A stretch of DNA of 64,000 bases from Sporomusa silvacetica DSM 10669 (GCF_002257705.1 NZ_LSLK01000053.1:1-64000); one strand, 5' to 3'. Shown: positions 1 through 8,258, counted from the first letter of the stretch. Notes: a model not told the origin generated them from the sequence alone. Numbers and translations: made by a program.

Positions 1-640
1 TACGCTTAGTCTTAACGTTACCGCTTCAGACCCAAGGCTGGATACTGGTGACTGGCTAAGTCTTTCCAGGCGGGATTCCCACCCACTATACACCGTGCGC
101 TTCTTGGCGCACAGAACCGTCCCTTTGTATCCTCCGATGATAATTGGGCTCACATTATACAGCTTTCAAATGTGGCAGGAAGGGGCATTCGACAGATCTG
201 AAAAAACTGAAGCTACGATGATCTTGCAGCCAGCGGCCTTTAAGCCGTTAAAGCAAGATGATCCAGACAAGAAGTAGATAGAGACAATGAATTTACTTTA
301 GCTTCAGGTGCTTAGGGGTTATGGGTGAATCTGATTCACGCTATAGAAAGACCTTAGTCAAATAATTGACTAGACTTATTTTCATCAATTTAGATGCCGT
401 GGCATGTTATGGAGTAATTTTTTGAGGCTGCAAAGTCAGATGAATTGTGGCTTTGAGAGATGTTGTAATGGCACGTTATGGAACAATTTAATGGCATGTA
501 CTGGAACCAAGTTTCAAAAATGAAGGCCGACGAAGCCAGTATTTCTCTGGTGTTACCTAAAAGGGACTTTTTTACATGACAGTGGTGCCAGGTTCATTAA
601 AGTAACATCATTAAATACATGAATTAACTGGCCTGGTGGC
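1..640. other. Non-coding left edge with mobile-element debris
   Basis: I see no credible gene here. A 60-codon open frame at 95-277 has no recognisable domain. A short hairpin (GTGCG/CGCAC arms) lies at about 95-112 and is followed at 113 by AGAACCGTCCCTTTGTATC. A relative of that motif recurs at 14709, and the GGGACGGTTC core recurs around a transposase remnant near 10.3-10.6 kb. Positions 395-610 carry repeated short motifs resembling an insertion-sequence end, listed separately. Confidence 0.5.
395..610. mobile_element. Insertion-sequence end remnant, IS21-like pattern
   Basis: Three related short motifs recur in one direction: GCATGTTATGGAGTAAT near 395, GCACGTTATGGAACAAT near 472 and GCATGTACTGGAACC near 494. 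The stretch ends with GGTTCATTAAAGTAACAT near 592-609. Positions 491-610 are clearly related to 10109-10207, including the GGCATGTACTGGAA start, a GAAGCCAGTATTT middle and a CACTAAAGTAACAT or CATTAAAGTAACAT end. Multiple repeats inside an element end are typical of the IS21 family, but no transposase gene remains, so the family call is inference. Confidence 0.35.
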
Positions 641-1063
641 TTATACTGGTTTTGTACCGATATCCTGAGAAAAGCGAAGCATATAGCCATCGATATCAAA
701 AACTATGAACTGAAGACATCCAAGCATAATTTCATTTGCTTGATACCACTCTTCTTTGAGGGGAAGATAAATTCTGGCGTTTGCTTTTTTTACGGACTCA
801 TAAAGATCTATTATAGATGTCGTTTTTATTTGCAAATTAATACCACGGCCATAGGGATATTCGAGCGGCCCTGACACCCAATTATCGGATCTATTTTGAT
901 CTAGCATAATTTGGACGCCTTCTCTTTCAAGCATGGCGAACCCTTCTTCTCGATCATATCTAATCTCAAATCCTAAGATTTCTGTGTAAAAATTGAGACT
1001 TTTGTTGAAATCAGCGCACAACAATTCAGGTATTAACAAGTTAGATACAAAATTTTCAGCCAT
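641..1063 (-). CDS. VOC-superfamily protein (glyoxalase/bleomycin-resistance type)
   Basis: A 140-residue protein with one vicinal-oxygen-chelate fold. The N-terminal strand-helix module is LIPELLCADFNKSLNFYTEILGF, given here only as the pattern PELxCxDxxxSLxFYxxxLGF (about residues 11-33), and the C-terminal module ends with VFDIDGYMLRF (about 122-132). Related proteins bind bleomycin-type drugs or catalyse metal-dependent rearrangements; the substrate here is unknown. The start is supported by GGAGAAATGAT directly upstream on the minus strand. It stands alone between IS-end debris and a small zinc-ribbon gene on the same strand, which suggests accessory cargo. Confidence 0.8.
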   Translation of the reverse strand: MAENFVSNLLIPELLCADFNKSLNFYTEILGFEIRYDREEGFAMLEREGVQIMLDQNRSDNWVSGPLEYPYGRGINLQIKTTSIIDLYESVKKANARIYLPLKEEWYQANEIMLGCLQFIVFDIDGYMLRFSQDIGTKPV

Positions 1064-1284
1064 ATCATTTCTCCTAACACGCGACTTCCGAAATAGTCCA
1101 TCGAGTGCTAAATTTTTTGTATGTTATGCCATTGTCGTTCCTGTAACTATAATACCACCATTAAGCAGAATCATAAAACATCAAATCTATATATTATATT
1201 AACCATGATATTTCTATTGATTGTAGGGGTTCCGGGTGATTCTGACTTCCGTCTGAGTATTAAACTGAACATAAAACAAAAAAG

Positions 1285-1323
1285 AGGCTAACCTTTTGTC
1301 AATCCACAGACAAAGGTTAGCCT
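1285..1323 (-). terminator. Rho-independent terminator of the zinc-ribbon gene
   Basis: The arms AGGCTAACC and GGTTAGCCT, with additional TTGTC/GACAA pairing, form a long stem. Read on the minus strand it is followed by a T-rich run (complement of 1273-1284). It lies just downstream of the minus-strand gene at 1362-1529. Confidence 0.7.
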
Positions 1324-1361
1324 TAAATCATTTTGAAGTTTTAATGTAAGTAGATTACTGT

Positions 1362-1529
1362 CTAAAATGACTTAGACTCATTACTTCCGCAATAAGGGCA
1401 TGTACCACCATATCCATTACCGGAACAATTACCACAATAAATTCCTCCACAATCTTCGCATTTTTGTAAAGCACCCATACAAGCAGCATCAGCACCACAA
1501 TTTGGACATTTTCTTACGTTATCATACAT
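1362..1529 (-). CDS. Small zinc-ribbon protein, 55 aa
   Basis: This short gene is read from the sequence directly. It starts with ATG at 1529 behind an AAGGAGG ribosome binding site and encodes 55 residues. Eight cysteines fall in four pairs: CPNC, CEDC, CGNC and CPYC, with glycine-rich linkers, which suggests two zinc-ribbon knuckles. No enzymatic residues are visible. The good ribosome binding site, the dense cysteine pattern and a terminator right after the stop make it a real gene. Its role is unknown; a small nucleic-acid or protein adaptor is possible. Confidence 0.75.
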   Translation of the reverse strand: MYDNVRKCPNCGADAACMGALQKCEDCGGIYCGNCSGNGYGGTCPYCGSNESKSF

Positions 1530-1549
1530 CGATAAAACCTCCTTAATAA

Positions 1550-2988
1550 TAATAATTCTATCGTATCACCAAGAAGTATTGATGAAAACGGTAAAAATGT
1601 ATAATTAAGGAAATATTTATCGTGTCAATAAAATTAAGCTTTAATTTAATCAGATGTACTAAATAATAATTATATTACAGAAAAAATAGTCTATTCAAAA
1701 TGGATTAAGATGCTTAATTCGCTATTATTGTAGCTATTAAAATCAATTAAAACACTTTGGGTTTAAACCTTTTTAATAGTTAATAAGATAACATTAGCAG
1801 GAGGTATGGGGTAATTAGTATAATTTATTATTTAACACGTATATGTATAGAAAAAGAAGAGATTACATTTTGTTAGAACTCTTCAGAGACGATATTAGCA
1901 TGTAGTTTTTGTTTTTTGATAACGAAATTTCCCATATATCTGTTTGTAGTTTGTTATTTGATGTATGTAGTATGAGAGGTCCCTGGAATGGTTGGGAGAC
2001 AATGTTCTAATGACACATAAGAGGAACTCAGAGTTACATTAAAAATAAAGATAAAATAGTAAAAATATGTTAATAAAAATGTTTTTAAATTAGTGGGTGT
2101 AACTCTGTAACTGCTGTTGTTTTTTGTGTAAGAAAGCGATTAAATACGTAATTGTTGCTATTACAATATATTTATGGTGAATGTGGCGATACTCATAGAT
2201 GGTTTGATTTGTGTCTTTAAATAATAGCTTTTTAGGTACTATATATGATGGATACATGAAATGATCTGAGGGGTATTGGAAAATAATAGTAGAATATAGA
2301 TGAATGGTGTAAGATTGGTGCATCTGTTGTTATAGGTGCGCTATTTTTATGCATTTTGACGAAGGAATATTAAAGGTAAGTTCCTACTGTGACGCGTGAC
2401 ATTGTAGTGTGTATTAATTTATGTCAGATGAATTGATAAAACCTTATAAGTATAGAAATACGGGATTGAATGAAGCTGTATTCTTAAATAATTATTATTT
2501 AGCAAAGTAAAATGCAATAGGTAAGTGAATTTTGATGATAATTATTATTGATGAAAACCGGAACAAGTATTGTCTTTGGGAACCTTCGCTGCGCTACGGT
2601 TCCTCTTGCGATTAACAGCTTGTTTTGAGTTGAATTTATAAAATCAATAGCAACTGTTAATCTCTCTCAAGAAGCTTGCTTCTCAAAAAAGAGCAGCTTA
2701 TCTGCGAGCTTGTCTCGCAGTTACTATTTCGAACGTAGTGAGAAATAGTAATATATTTTAGAAAAAGATATTTTAGTAATAGATATTCTAGAGTCAATTT
2801 TAAATTTCAATCGGATGTTACAATATCAATAAATTAATGAATTATGTCACGTACAAAACTTGCAAAAAATGGTGACCAAAGTTGCAAAAATTAAGTACAA
2901 AACTTGCAATCTTAAAGTGGCATTTATAACGGAACTTTTGGCAAATCATTGACGGAGGTTTGACTAGACCTTTTGTTAAGTAATTTTA
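1550..2988. other. Long AT-rich region without a credible gene
   Basis: About 1.4 kb, very AT-rich, with stops in all frames. The only open frame of note, at 2090-2323 on the minus strand, lacks a ribosome binding site and looks like low-complexity noise. A hairpin cluster at 2579-2751 is listed separately. The right end (about 2925-2988) resembles 14380-14450, with ATTTATAACGGA and CAAATCATTGACGGAGG in both, so it belongs to the recurring mobile-element scar. Confidence 0.5.
2579..2751. repeat. Cluster of four short hairpins
   Basis: Four perfect or near-perfect stems occur in about 170 bp: GGAACC/GGTTCC at 2579-2603, AGAAG/CTTCT at 2670-2683, CTGCGAG/CTCGCAG at 2702-2720 and TTACTATTTC/GAAATAGTAA at 2721-2751. 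No T-run follows a stem, so they are not obvious terminators. A degenerate palindromic repeat or the remains of a structured RNA are both possible. Confidence 0.5.
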
Positions 2989-3111
2989 GAAACAGATTGA
3001 CGAGTTTAAAGCATTATGGATTAATGCGACTTACCCAAGCGATTAGACTAGAGCCTTTAGATTGCTGATAGATAAGATAATGGTTTGAGGCTGGATGTTT
3101 TGTATAAATAA
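2989..3111 (+). pseudogene. Serine recombinase 3' remnant, copy A
   Basis: Translation gives fragments QIDEFKALWINAT, RAFRLLIDKI and NGLRLDVLYK ending in TAA, which match the C-terminus of the longer recombinase remnant at 12260-12865 (RINEFKALWINATDPSDQNRAFRLLIERIVY in that copy, quoted in part). An internal stop and a missing segment show that it is dead. It is followed by the terminator repeat and then by the HNH-type gene, the same arrangement as copy D at 14731. Confidence 0.75.
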
Positions 3112-3134
3112 CTCAATAATTTCAACAATAAGAG

Positions 3135-3178
3135 AAACTCTTGCTAAATTTGTATTAATTTGGCAGGAGTTTGTTTTT
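3135..3178 (+). terminator. Recurrent terminator hairpin, copy after remnant A
   Basis: AAACTCTTGC, a 17-base AT-rich loop, and GGCAGGAGTTT are followed by a T-rich run. The same hairpin recurs at 5961, 12886, 14602, 14909 and 18453. It presumably ended transcription of the recombinase gene and now isolates successive cargo blocks. Confidence 0.75.
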
Positions 3179-3241
3179 CTACATGGAATTTTTTACTGAA
3201 ATGGTAAGGTATTATTAAGATTTTATAAGAAGGTGAAATAT

Positions 3242-3985
3242 ATGCTATTTTTAGATGTACCATTTCAGGAGAAGGATGAAGCAAAGGCTCTTGGAGCAAA
3301 GTGGAATGCTGAAAAAAAGAAATGGTATGTACCAGATGAAATTGATGATAAACTTTTTGCAAAATGGACAGATTTTAAATCAATAAAAAATAATTCTTTT
3401 GATAGACGGAAACTGCAATTAGAAAATATACTGAGAAAAATTGAAGAAAATAAAAAGTTTTTAAATGCTAAGAAAAAAATGATAGTCATTGAACTTGTAC
3501 CTAAGACAGCATGGTGTTCAAATTTGCGATCGGAGCTTACTAGAGAAGAGTGGGAACAAATTAGGGAAAAAACATTTAAAGCCGCGGGGTATGTTTGTGA
3601 GATATGTGGTGCTAGGAAGACTGGGAATTTTCTGGAATGTCATGAACGGTGGGAATACGATTCTCGTTATCGAGTACAAAAATTGATTAAAACGGTTTCC
3701 TTGTGTTCTGATTGTCATGAGTCAACACATATGGGATTAGCTAACAAAAATGGAAGGTATCAAGAAGCTAGAGCACATTTGACGAAAGTAAATAATTGGG
3801 ACATAGCTACTGCAGATGAGCATTTTGATAAGGCTGGAGATGAATGGATAAAAAGGAATAAGATTAACTGGAAATTGGATGCGAGGTGGCTGTTAGATTT
3901 CGTACCAGTTTCTCAAGCGACAACGAAAAAAATTCTGAACTATGCAAACGGTTTAATCAAACGAAAAATTGTTACAGATTTTTGA
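3242..3985 (+). CDS. DUF5710 plus HNH-type nuclease-like protein
   Basis: About 247 residues. The N-terminal part (residues 1-40) is a DUF5710-like module, with VPFQEKDEAKALGAKW and a KKWYVP motif, found in many mobile-element proteins and some plasmid primases. The C-terminal half contains CEIC, then ECHERW, then LCSDCHESTH, the spacing of an HNH-type zinc-binding nuclease core. ATG at 3242 is chosen over GTG at 3233 because AAGAAGG sits eight bases upstream. The gene is AT-rich, sits directly behind the terminator repeat of recombinase remnant A, and has no operon partner. DNA cleavage, perhaps in defence or element biology, is inferred from the motifs only. Confidence 0.7.
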   Translation: MLFLDVPFQEKDEAKALGAKWNAEKKKWYVPDEIDDKLFAKWTDFKSIKNNSFDRRKLQLENILRKIEENKKFLNAKKKMIVIELVPKTAWCSNLRSELTREEWEQIREKTFKAAGYVCEICGARKTGNFLECHERWEYDSRYRVQKLIKTVSLCSDCHESTHMGLANKNGRYQEARAHLTKVNNWDIATADEHFDKAGDEWIKRNKINWKLDARWLLDFVPVSQATTKKILNYANGLIKRKIVTDF

Positions 3986-4018
3986 TTGCAAATTAGGTAG
4001 CGTGATGAACAGTAGATA

Positions 4019-4056
4019 GACCTTTGTCAGTCGATTGACAGAGGTTCATGTGCTGC
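4019..4056. repeat. CCTTTGTCAG inverted-repeat scar, copy 1
   Basis: GACCTTTGTCAGTCGATTGACAGAGG, cited in parts: CCTTTGTCA and TGACAGAGG form an imperfect inverted repeat, followed by TTCATGTGCTG. Near-identical copies lie at 5902 and 18401. In those two the terminator repeat follows within 30 bp; here it is lost. A recombinase attachment site or an old terminator are both possible. Confidence 0.6.
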
Positions 4057-4155
4057 TTGGCAAGATATTGATAAATATTATGAGATCCTGAAGTATATAG
4101 TTTAACAGGAGTTTATAATATTTTGGAAGAATGAGTTAAATGGAGAGGTGGTACT

Positions 4156-4749
4156 ATGCTAAATGTCGGGATTTTTCTTTTTAATGGAATAGAACTACTA
4201 GATTTTGCCGGACCTTATGAAGTTTTTTCAGTTGCTACAGAATTACATAATTATCAATTATTTAATGTTTTTACTATTACTGAGGATGGAGCGGATATTC
4301 GGTCGGTAAATGGATTGCGAGTTATACCAGATTATGATTTTAAAAATCATCCGCATATTGATGTACTTATTGTTCCCGGAGGAAATGGAACTAAGACAGA
4401 AATGAATAAAGATGTAGTATTGCAATGGTTAGAAAAACAAAATAATAATTCTCAAATTACAATGTCAATTTGTTCGGGAACAAGATTACTTGGAAAAATA
4501 GGGTTGCTTGATAATTTAAAGATAATTACTCATCATGAAGTGATTGCCGATATGCAAGAGATTACTCCAACCGCAATTATTGAAGAAAGAGTAAGATTTG
4601 TTGATAATGGAAAGATATTAACCTCTGCTGGGATTTCTGCAGGTATTGAACTGTCACTCTATGTAGTTGCAAAGTTATATGGAAAAGAGGTTGCTGATAA
4701 AACAGCAATATACATGGAGTATGGCAATTGGGAAGAACTCCAAAAGTAG
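4156..4749 (+). CDS. DJ-1/PfpI family protein
   Basis: 197 residues across the class I glutamine-amidotransferase-like fold. Visible are an N-terminal FNGIELLDFAGPYEVF segment (residues 9-24), VPGGNG (about 73-78) and the nucleophile elbow ICSGTRLL with its cysteine near residue 104. This subgroup resembles isonitrile hydratase and the sensory domain of AraC-type regulators, but no DNA-binding domain is attached. The ribosome binding site GAGAGGTGG precedes ATG. The next gene, a YbaK-type deacylase, begins 34 bp downstream, so the two may be co-transcribed. Substrate unknown. Confidence 0.85.
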   Translation: MLNVGIFLFNGIELLDFAGPYEVFSVATELHNYQLFNVFTITEDGADIRSVNGLRVIPDYDFKNHPHIDVLIVPGGNGTKTEMNKDVVLQWLEKQNNNSQITMSICSGTRLLGKIGLLDNLKIITHHEVIADMQEITPTAIIEERVRFVDNGKILTSAGISAGIELSLYVVAKLYGKEVADKTAIYMEYGNWEELQK

Positions 4750-4782
4750 TATGGGTATATATAAACGGGGGAAAAGCAGAAA

Positions 4783-5274
4783 ATGAATCGTATTCGTAAG
4801 AAAGTGTTTGATGTTATGGAAAGTATGAGCATCTCATATAATGTCATTGAACATCCAGCAGTATTTACCATAGAAGACATGGATAAATTGAGTATCGACA
4901 ATAAAAATGAAATAGTTAAAAATCTATTCATTCGGGATGACAAAAAACAAAGATATTTTTTAATAGTGCTTCATAAAAATAAGCGAATTAATTTAAAAGA
5001 ACTTCGAAGAAATTTAAATTGTAGTCCATTAAGTTTTGCCTCAGAGGCAGAGTTATACCAATATATGAAGTTATGTAAAGGATCGGTTACTCCATTTGGT
5101 ATATTAAATGATGATGAATGTAAAGTGGAAGTGGTTTTAGATAAAGATATTTTATTATTTGAGAATATTGGAGTTCATCCCAACGACAATACAGCAACTG
5201 TTTGGATTCATCCGCCTGACTTAGAAGCTATAATAAGAAATCATGGAAATAATATTTCCTATTTAGAAACGTAG
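4783..5274 (+). CDS. YbaK/ProX-type aminoacyl-tRNA deacylase
   Basis: 163 residues matching the YbaK/prolyl-tRNA deacylase family, free-standing editing domains that hydrolyse mischarged tRNAs such as Ala-tRNA(Pro). Family hallmarks are the EHPAVFTIED stretch (about 22-31), a lysine-containing KNLF segment, and the conserved GSVTPFGILND motif (about 102-112). A GGGGGA ribosome binding site lies upstream. It lacks the synthetase to which such domains are sometimes fused. It lies in the AT-rich cargo block between DJ-1 and GNAT genes, so it may be a second copy of a housekeeping editing factor. Confidence 0.85.
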   Translation: MNRIRKKVFDVMESMSISYNVIEHPAVFTIEDMDKLSIDNKNEIVKNLFIRDDKKQRYFLIVLHKNKRINLKELRRNLNCSPLSFASEAELYQYMKLCKGSVTPFGILNDDECKVEVVLDKDILLFENIGVHPNDNTATVWIHPPDLEAIIRNHGNNISYLET

Positions 5275-5408
5275 ACGTTTTCAGGCGATTGGCAAATGTT
5301 TTATTCTTCGATTGGTGTACTACTTTCTGCGAAAAATTTAAGTTTTCTAGCAAAACGGCAAATAGCCAGAATTTTAAATCCTCGATATAAGTAGGGTGTG
5401 GTGTTTGT

Positions 5409-5921
5409 ATGAATTTAAGCTTTGAATTAGTTGTGACTGAATCGGATTTGATAGACAGTGTAAATATTATACGTAAATCCTTTTCTACAGTAGCGGAACA
5501 ATTTGGCCTTACTAGAGAGAATGCTCCTACTAATCCAGCATTTATTGAACTGAGGCATTTAAAGAAAATGCAGGAAAAAGGAATTGCAATGTTTGGGGTA
5601 TTTTGTGAGTTTGTACAGATTGGGTTCGTTGCTATTGAAAAAAATAATGCTAATGAATTTTATATGGAACGGTTGGCTGTATTGCCGAAACATAGGCATA
5701 AAGGCTATGGACGACAGATTGTTAAGTATGCGTCGGATTATGTTAATGCTCAAAGAGGGGGAGAGCTTTTAATCAGTGTTGTTGGTACGAATGAAATATT
5801 AAAGTCTTGGTATTGTGAATTAGGCTTTACCGAGTTTGAAACGAAATATTTTTCGCATCTTCCTTTTCCTGTGTGTTATATGAAAAAATACTTAAATACA
5901 AGACCTTTGTCAGGCGATTGA
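5409..5921 (+). CDS. GNAT-family N-acetyltransferase
   Basis: 170 residues with the GNAT acetyl-CoA-binding core: ERLAVLPKHRHKGYGRQIV (about residues 92-110) contains the RHKGYG pyrophosphate loop, and the C-terminal strand includes YCELGFTEF. The acceptor is unknown. The last codons (TRPLSGD) are encoded by the CCTTTGTCAG repeat that begins at 5902, so the present C-terminus was probably created or altered when that repeat arrived. The gene is preceded by a 134-bp spacer and could have its own promoter. Confidence 0.85.
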   Translation: MNLSFELVVTESDLIDSVNIIRKSFSTVAEQFGLTRENAPTNPAFIELRHLKKMQEKGIAMFGVFCEFVQIGFVAIEKNNANEFYMERLAVLPKHRHKGYGRQIVKYASDYVNAQRGGELLISVVGTNEILKSWYCELGFTEFETKYFSHLPFPVCYMKKYLNTRPLSGD

Positions 5922-5938
5922 CAGAGGTTCATGCGCTG
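5902..5938. repeat. CCTTTGTCAG inverted-repeat scar, copy 2
   Basis: Almost identical to 18401-18435 and 4019-4056. It overlaps the last codons of the acetyltransferase gene and is followed after 22 bp by the recurrent terminator hairpin. It marks the boundary between two cargo blocks. Confidence 0.65.
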
Positions 5939-5960
5939 TATCAGAGCAAAAGAATAGGGA

Positions 5961-6002
5961 AAACTCCTGCTAAATTTTTCATTAATTTGGCAGGAGTTTT
6001 AT
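5961..6002 (+). terminator. Recurrent terminator hairpin, copy after scar 2
   Basis: A perfect AAACTCCTGC/GCAGGAGTTT stem with an AT-rich loop and a following TTTT. It ends transcription from the acetyltransferase side and lies 33 bp before the next cargo gene. Confidence 0.75.
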
Positions 6003-6032
6003 GCTCTAACAAGATAACGAGTAGGTGATTTA

Positions 6033-6449
6033 ATGCAAACTCAATTATATTTATGGGATAGATTGCGAAAAAGTAAGAAGGAGGAACTTCAATATATACG
6101 AAATGTGTATTTTGAAAGGATTTCTCCTGCGTTCGAAAACGCTGAAAAAGAGGCTGAGGAATATGCCCAGCAGATATGGGATAATGCAATGTGTAACGCG
6201 GAAGATTATGAGCCCGACTTTTCATCTATTGCAGAAGCTTGTCAGGAAGCGGGTATTAAGAAATATGAAATTTTATCGCTTATGCGTTACCGGAATTTAA
6301 GTATGTGGATCTCTTGTCTTTGTCAGGTATGGGAGCAGCAATTAGTGATATTTGTAAGGAAAGAAATGGAACGTGATGGATATACATTTACTGGGGGAAC
6401 TGATTTTAATGAAGTGAAAGAATGTTTAGAATACACAATCACGACATAG
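6033..6449 (+). CDS. Unknown cargo protein, N-terminal part of a probable frameshifted gene
   Basis: 138 residues, largely helical and charged, with no recognised domain. The ribosome binding site TAGGTGA lies just upstream of ATG. The frame closes at 6449 while the next open frame begins inside it at 6422. The downstream frame continues smoothly in sense (HDIGKMKCWPKIKELR), so a one-base shift near 6425-6445 probably split a gene of about 230 codons. Whether this is a true mutation, a sequencing error or programmed frameshifting cannot be told here. Confidence 0.5.
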   Translation: MQTQLYLWDRLRKSKKEELQYIRNVYFERISPAFENAEKEAEEYAQQIWDNAMCNAEDYEPDFSSIAEACQEAGIKKYEILSLMRYRNLSMWISCLCQVWEQQLVIFVRKEMERDGYTFTGGTDFNEVKECLEYTITT

Positions 6450-6727
6450 GCAAAATGAAATGCTGGCCTAAAATTAAAGAGTTACGATTGGTTGTAAATA
6501 TTATTAAGCATGCTGAAGGTGATTCAGCAAATAAACTAAGAAAACTCAGACCTGATTACTTTAAATGGCCGGATGGATTAGATTTTGGGCGAGACAAATT
6601 GGAGTTTTATAAGTCATCATTACTGGAAGAGACATTAAATCTTTCAAACAATGATTTTGAAGAATATTATAATACTTTAATCGCGTTTTGGGATGAACTT
6701 CCTGAAAGAATGTTTAATAATGAGTAA
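6422..6727 (+). CDS. C-terminal part of the frameshifted cargo protein
   Basis: The frame is open for 101 codons from ATG at 6422, inside the preceding frame and without a good ribosome binding site. It contains WPKIKELRLVVNIIKHAEG and LRKLRPDYF, a conserved-looking pattern (N-x-I-K-H followed by an RPxxF segment) seen in uncharacterised helical proteins. Together with 6033-6449 it likely forms one protein. The N-x-x-K-H element is reminiscent of HEPN-like helical proteins, but that is weak. Confidence 0.5.
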   Translation: MFRIHNHDIGKMKCWPKIKELRLVVNIIKHAEGDSANKLRKLRPDYFKWPDGLDFGRDKLEFYKSSLLEETLNLSNNDFEEYYNTLIAFWDELPERMFNNE

Positions 6728-6800
6728 AAATGCATTTAATGACAAGATTCAACCAATAATTAAAAATTAGGGAGAAAATTCTTTATGAGGTATTACATTA

Positions 6801-7691
6801 ATGAGTCAATCTAATCGTCCTATTTTGCTTACATTGAAGGATTTGCTGAAGCCCATTTCTTTGGCGAAAAAAAATATAAATGAGACCCAGAAAAATGATC
6901 AACTCTCTGAGTTTGTGATACAAGGAGTATTTGTATTATTGGTATCTAGATTTGAAATAATGATTACTGATATACTTTTATATTATCTGAAATGGATGCC
7001 TAATAAATTGGAATTTAAAGAAGCGAAATTTTCTAAGGATGAATTATTAAGTGAAATACTAATAAATCTACAAATAGAGAAGTCGGTCAATTCTTTATCA
7101 TATAAGAATCTAAGAGAAGTTTTGGATTTCTTCTTTCACACATTATCAATTAATGTTAGCGATAAAGAAAAATATATAGATAAACTTATTGAGATTAAAG
7201 AAACCCGTAATTTATTATTGCATAATAATTTGATTGTAAATAGAAATTACATTGAAAAGGCTGGGATATTGAAAAGATCAGATCGATTGGAAGATAAATT
7301 GAAACTAGACAAGCAGTATTTAATTGAGGCGAAAATGATTTTAGAGAGTTTAATTTTTGATATTGAGAAGAGTTTGATTGAAAAATATTCTAATTATAGT
7401 AAGATAGTTGCTCTCAAAAGTTTGTGGAATTATTTGTTTACCTCACCTATTATGAATTTTGAAGACTATTGGATTATTGATGAGGCTTCAGATAGTATAA
7501 TAGCATTAAAAAGATATAAATACGAAGATGGGTTGTCAGGGTCAGAGAGACTCTTCTTAGGAATGTGGAGAGCTCATTTTAATGGTGATGGAGATTATTT
7601 AAAAAAATTCAATATGAGAAGCTTCGATGGTAAGCGAAAAGAACAAATGTTATACTTCTTATCCGTTGTTGGAGAAATAAGTTTCTATTAA
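6801..7691 (+). CDS. Probable HEPN-type protein
   Basis: 296 residues, almost entirely helical, AT-rich. Around residues 134-142 it reads ETRNLLLHN, which fits the R-N-x3-H catalytic motif of HEPN ribonucleases. An acidic/hydrophobic helix pair (residues 45-70, FEIMITDILLYYL) precedes it, as in RiboL-PSP-type HEPN proteins. HEPN proteins are common RNases in toxin-antitoxin and phage-defence systems. No antitoxin is recognised beside it, although the split gene upstream might be its partner. ATG at 6801 has GAGG about 12 bases upstream. Function is inferred from one motif. Confidence 0.5.
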   Translation: MSQSNRPILLTLKDLLKPISLAKKNINETQKNDQLSEFVIQGVFVLLVSRFEIMITDILLYYLKWMPNKLEFKEAKFSKDELLSEILINLQIEKSVNSLSYKNLREVLDFFFHTLSINVSDKEKYIDKLIEIKETRNLLLHNNLIVNRNYIEKAGILKRSDRLEDKLKLDKQYLIEAKMILESLIFDIEKSLIEKYSNYSKIVALKSLWNYLFTSPIMNFEDYWIIDEASDSIIALKRYKYEDGLSGSERLFLGMWRAHFNGDGDYLKKFNMRSFDGKRKEQMLYFLSVVGEISFY

Positions 7692-7842
7692 TCTGGTTGA
7701 AACTGATTATACGGGCGGGAGATTGCAGACGGCTCAATAGCTATTGTGATGATTGAAGTAATAAAAGGTTGTTAATTTGTGTAATGCTTGCTAATTTATG
7801 GCTGCTCAGTAATGAGTGGTTTTTTCAATTTGTGGATTAATG
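7692..7842. other. Short intergenic region
   Basis: No gene is visible between the HEPN-type gene and the yyaL fragment. The sequence GGCTGCTCAGTAATGAGTGG followed by six T at about 7798-7826 may be a weak terminator for the HEPN-type gene. Confidence 0.4.
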
Positions 7843-8149
7843 CTTGACTTACCACAACATACCCAATTACAATAAAAATAATCCTAACAAATAACAACTA
7901 TCAATTAAATAACGTATGTAAAACCAGCATCAAGCAAATCCTAAATGGTAGCTATAAAAAAGAGGTGATGCTAGTGTCGACGAAGCATGTTAACCACCTA
8001 GCGAATGAGAAGAGTCCGTATTTATTGCAGCATGCGCATAATCCGATTGATTGGTATCCGTGGGGAGAAGAAGCGTTTGTGAAGGCGAGAGAAGAGGACA
8101 AGCCGATCTTTTTTAGTTGTGGCTATAGTACGTGCCATTGGTGCCATGT
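7843..8149 (+). pseudogene. Truncated duplicate of the yyaL 5' region
   Basis: About 307 bp closely match 22770-23079, covering the yyaL leader and its first 82 codons up to STCHWCHV. The match stops abruptly after GTGCCATGT, where the intact gene continues with TATGGAACGC. Here it is joined instead to ACATTAAAGTAACAT, which matches the tail of the IS-like element at 595-609. The fragment keeps a ribosome binding site and could give a short peptide, but it is not functional YyaL. Confidence 0.85.
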
Positions 8150-8208
8150 ACATTAAAGTAACATTTTTATAGTTTTGCATCTGGTAATAGCCATTGACAA
8201 AGCATATG

Positions 8209-8248
8209 TCAATGGCTATTATATGTATATACATATAATAGCCATTGA
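8209..8248. promoter_or_regulatory. 40-bp perfect palindrome, MarR operator
   Basis: A perfect palindrome with 20-base arms centred between 8228 and 8229. Its core TTATATGTATATACATATAA (8219-8238) recurs at 8701-8720 behind the MarR gene. A further AATAGCCATTGA arm at 8186 pairs with the left half, so two overlapping hairpins are possible. It lies 11-50 bp before the MarR start codon, which suggests autoregulation. Confidence 0.75.
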
Positions 8249-8258
8249 GGTGTGCACA

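Noticed and set aside
95..277. 60-codon open frame at the left edge
   Set aside because: No ribosome binding site, no domain, and it overlaps REP-like and hairpin sequence, so it is not called as a gene.
2090..2323. 77-codon minus-strand frame
   Set aside because: Low-complexity His/Tyr/Ile-rich translation of AT-rich DNA without a ribosome binding site.
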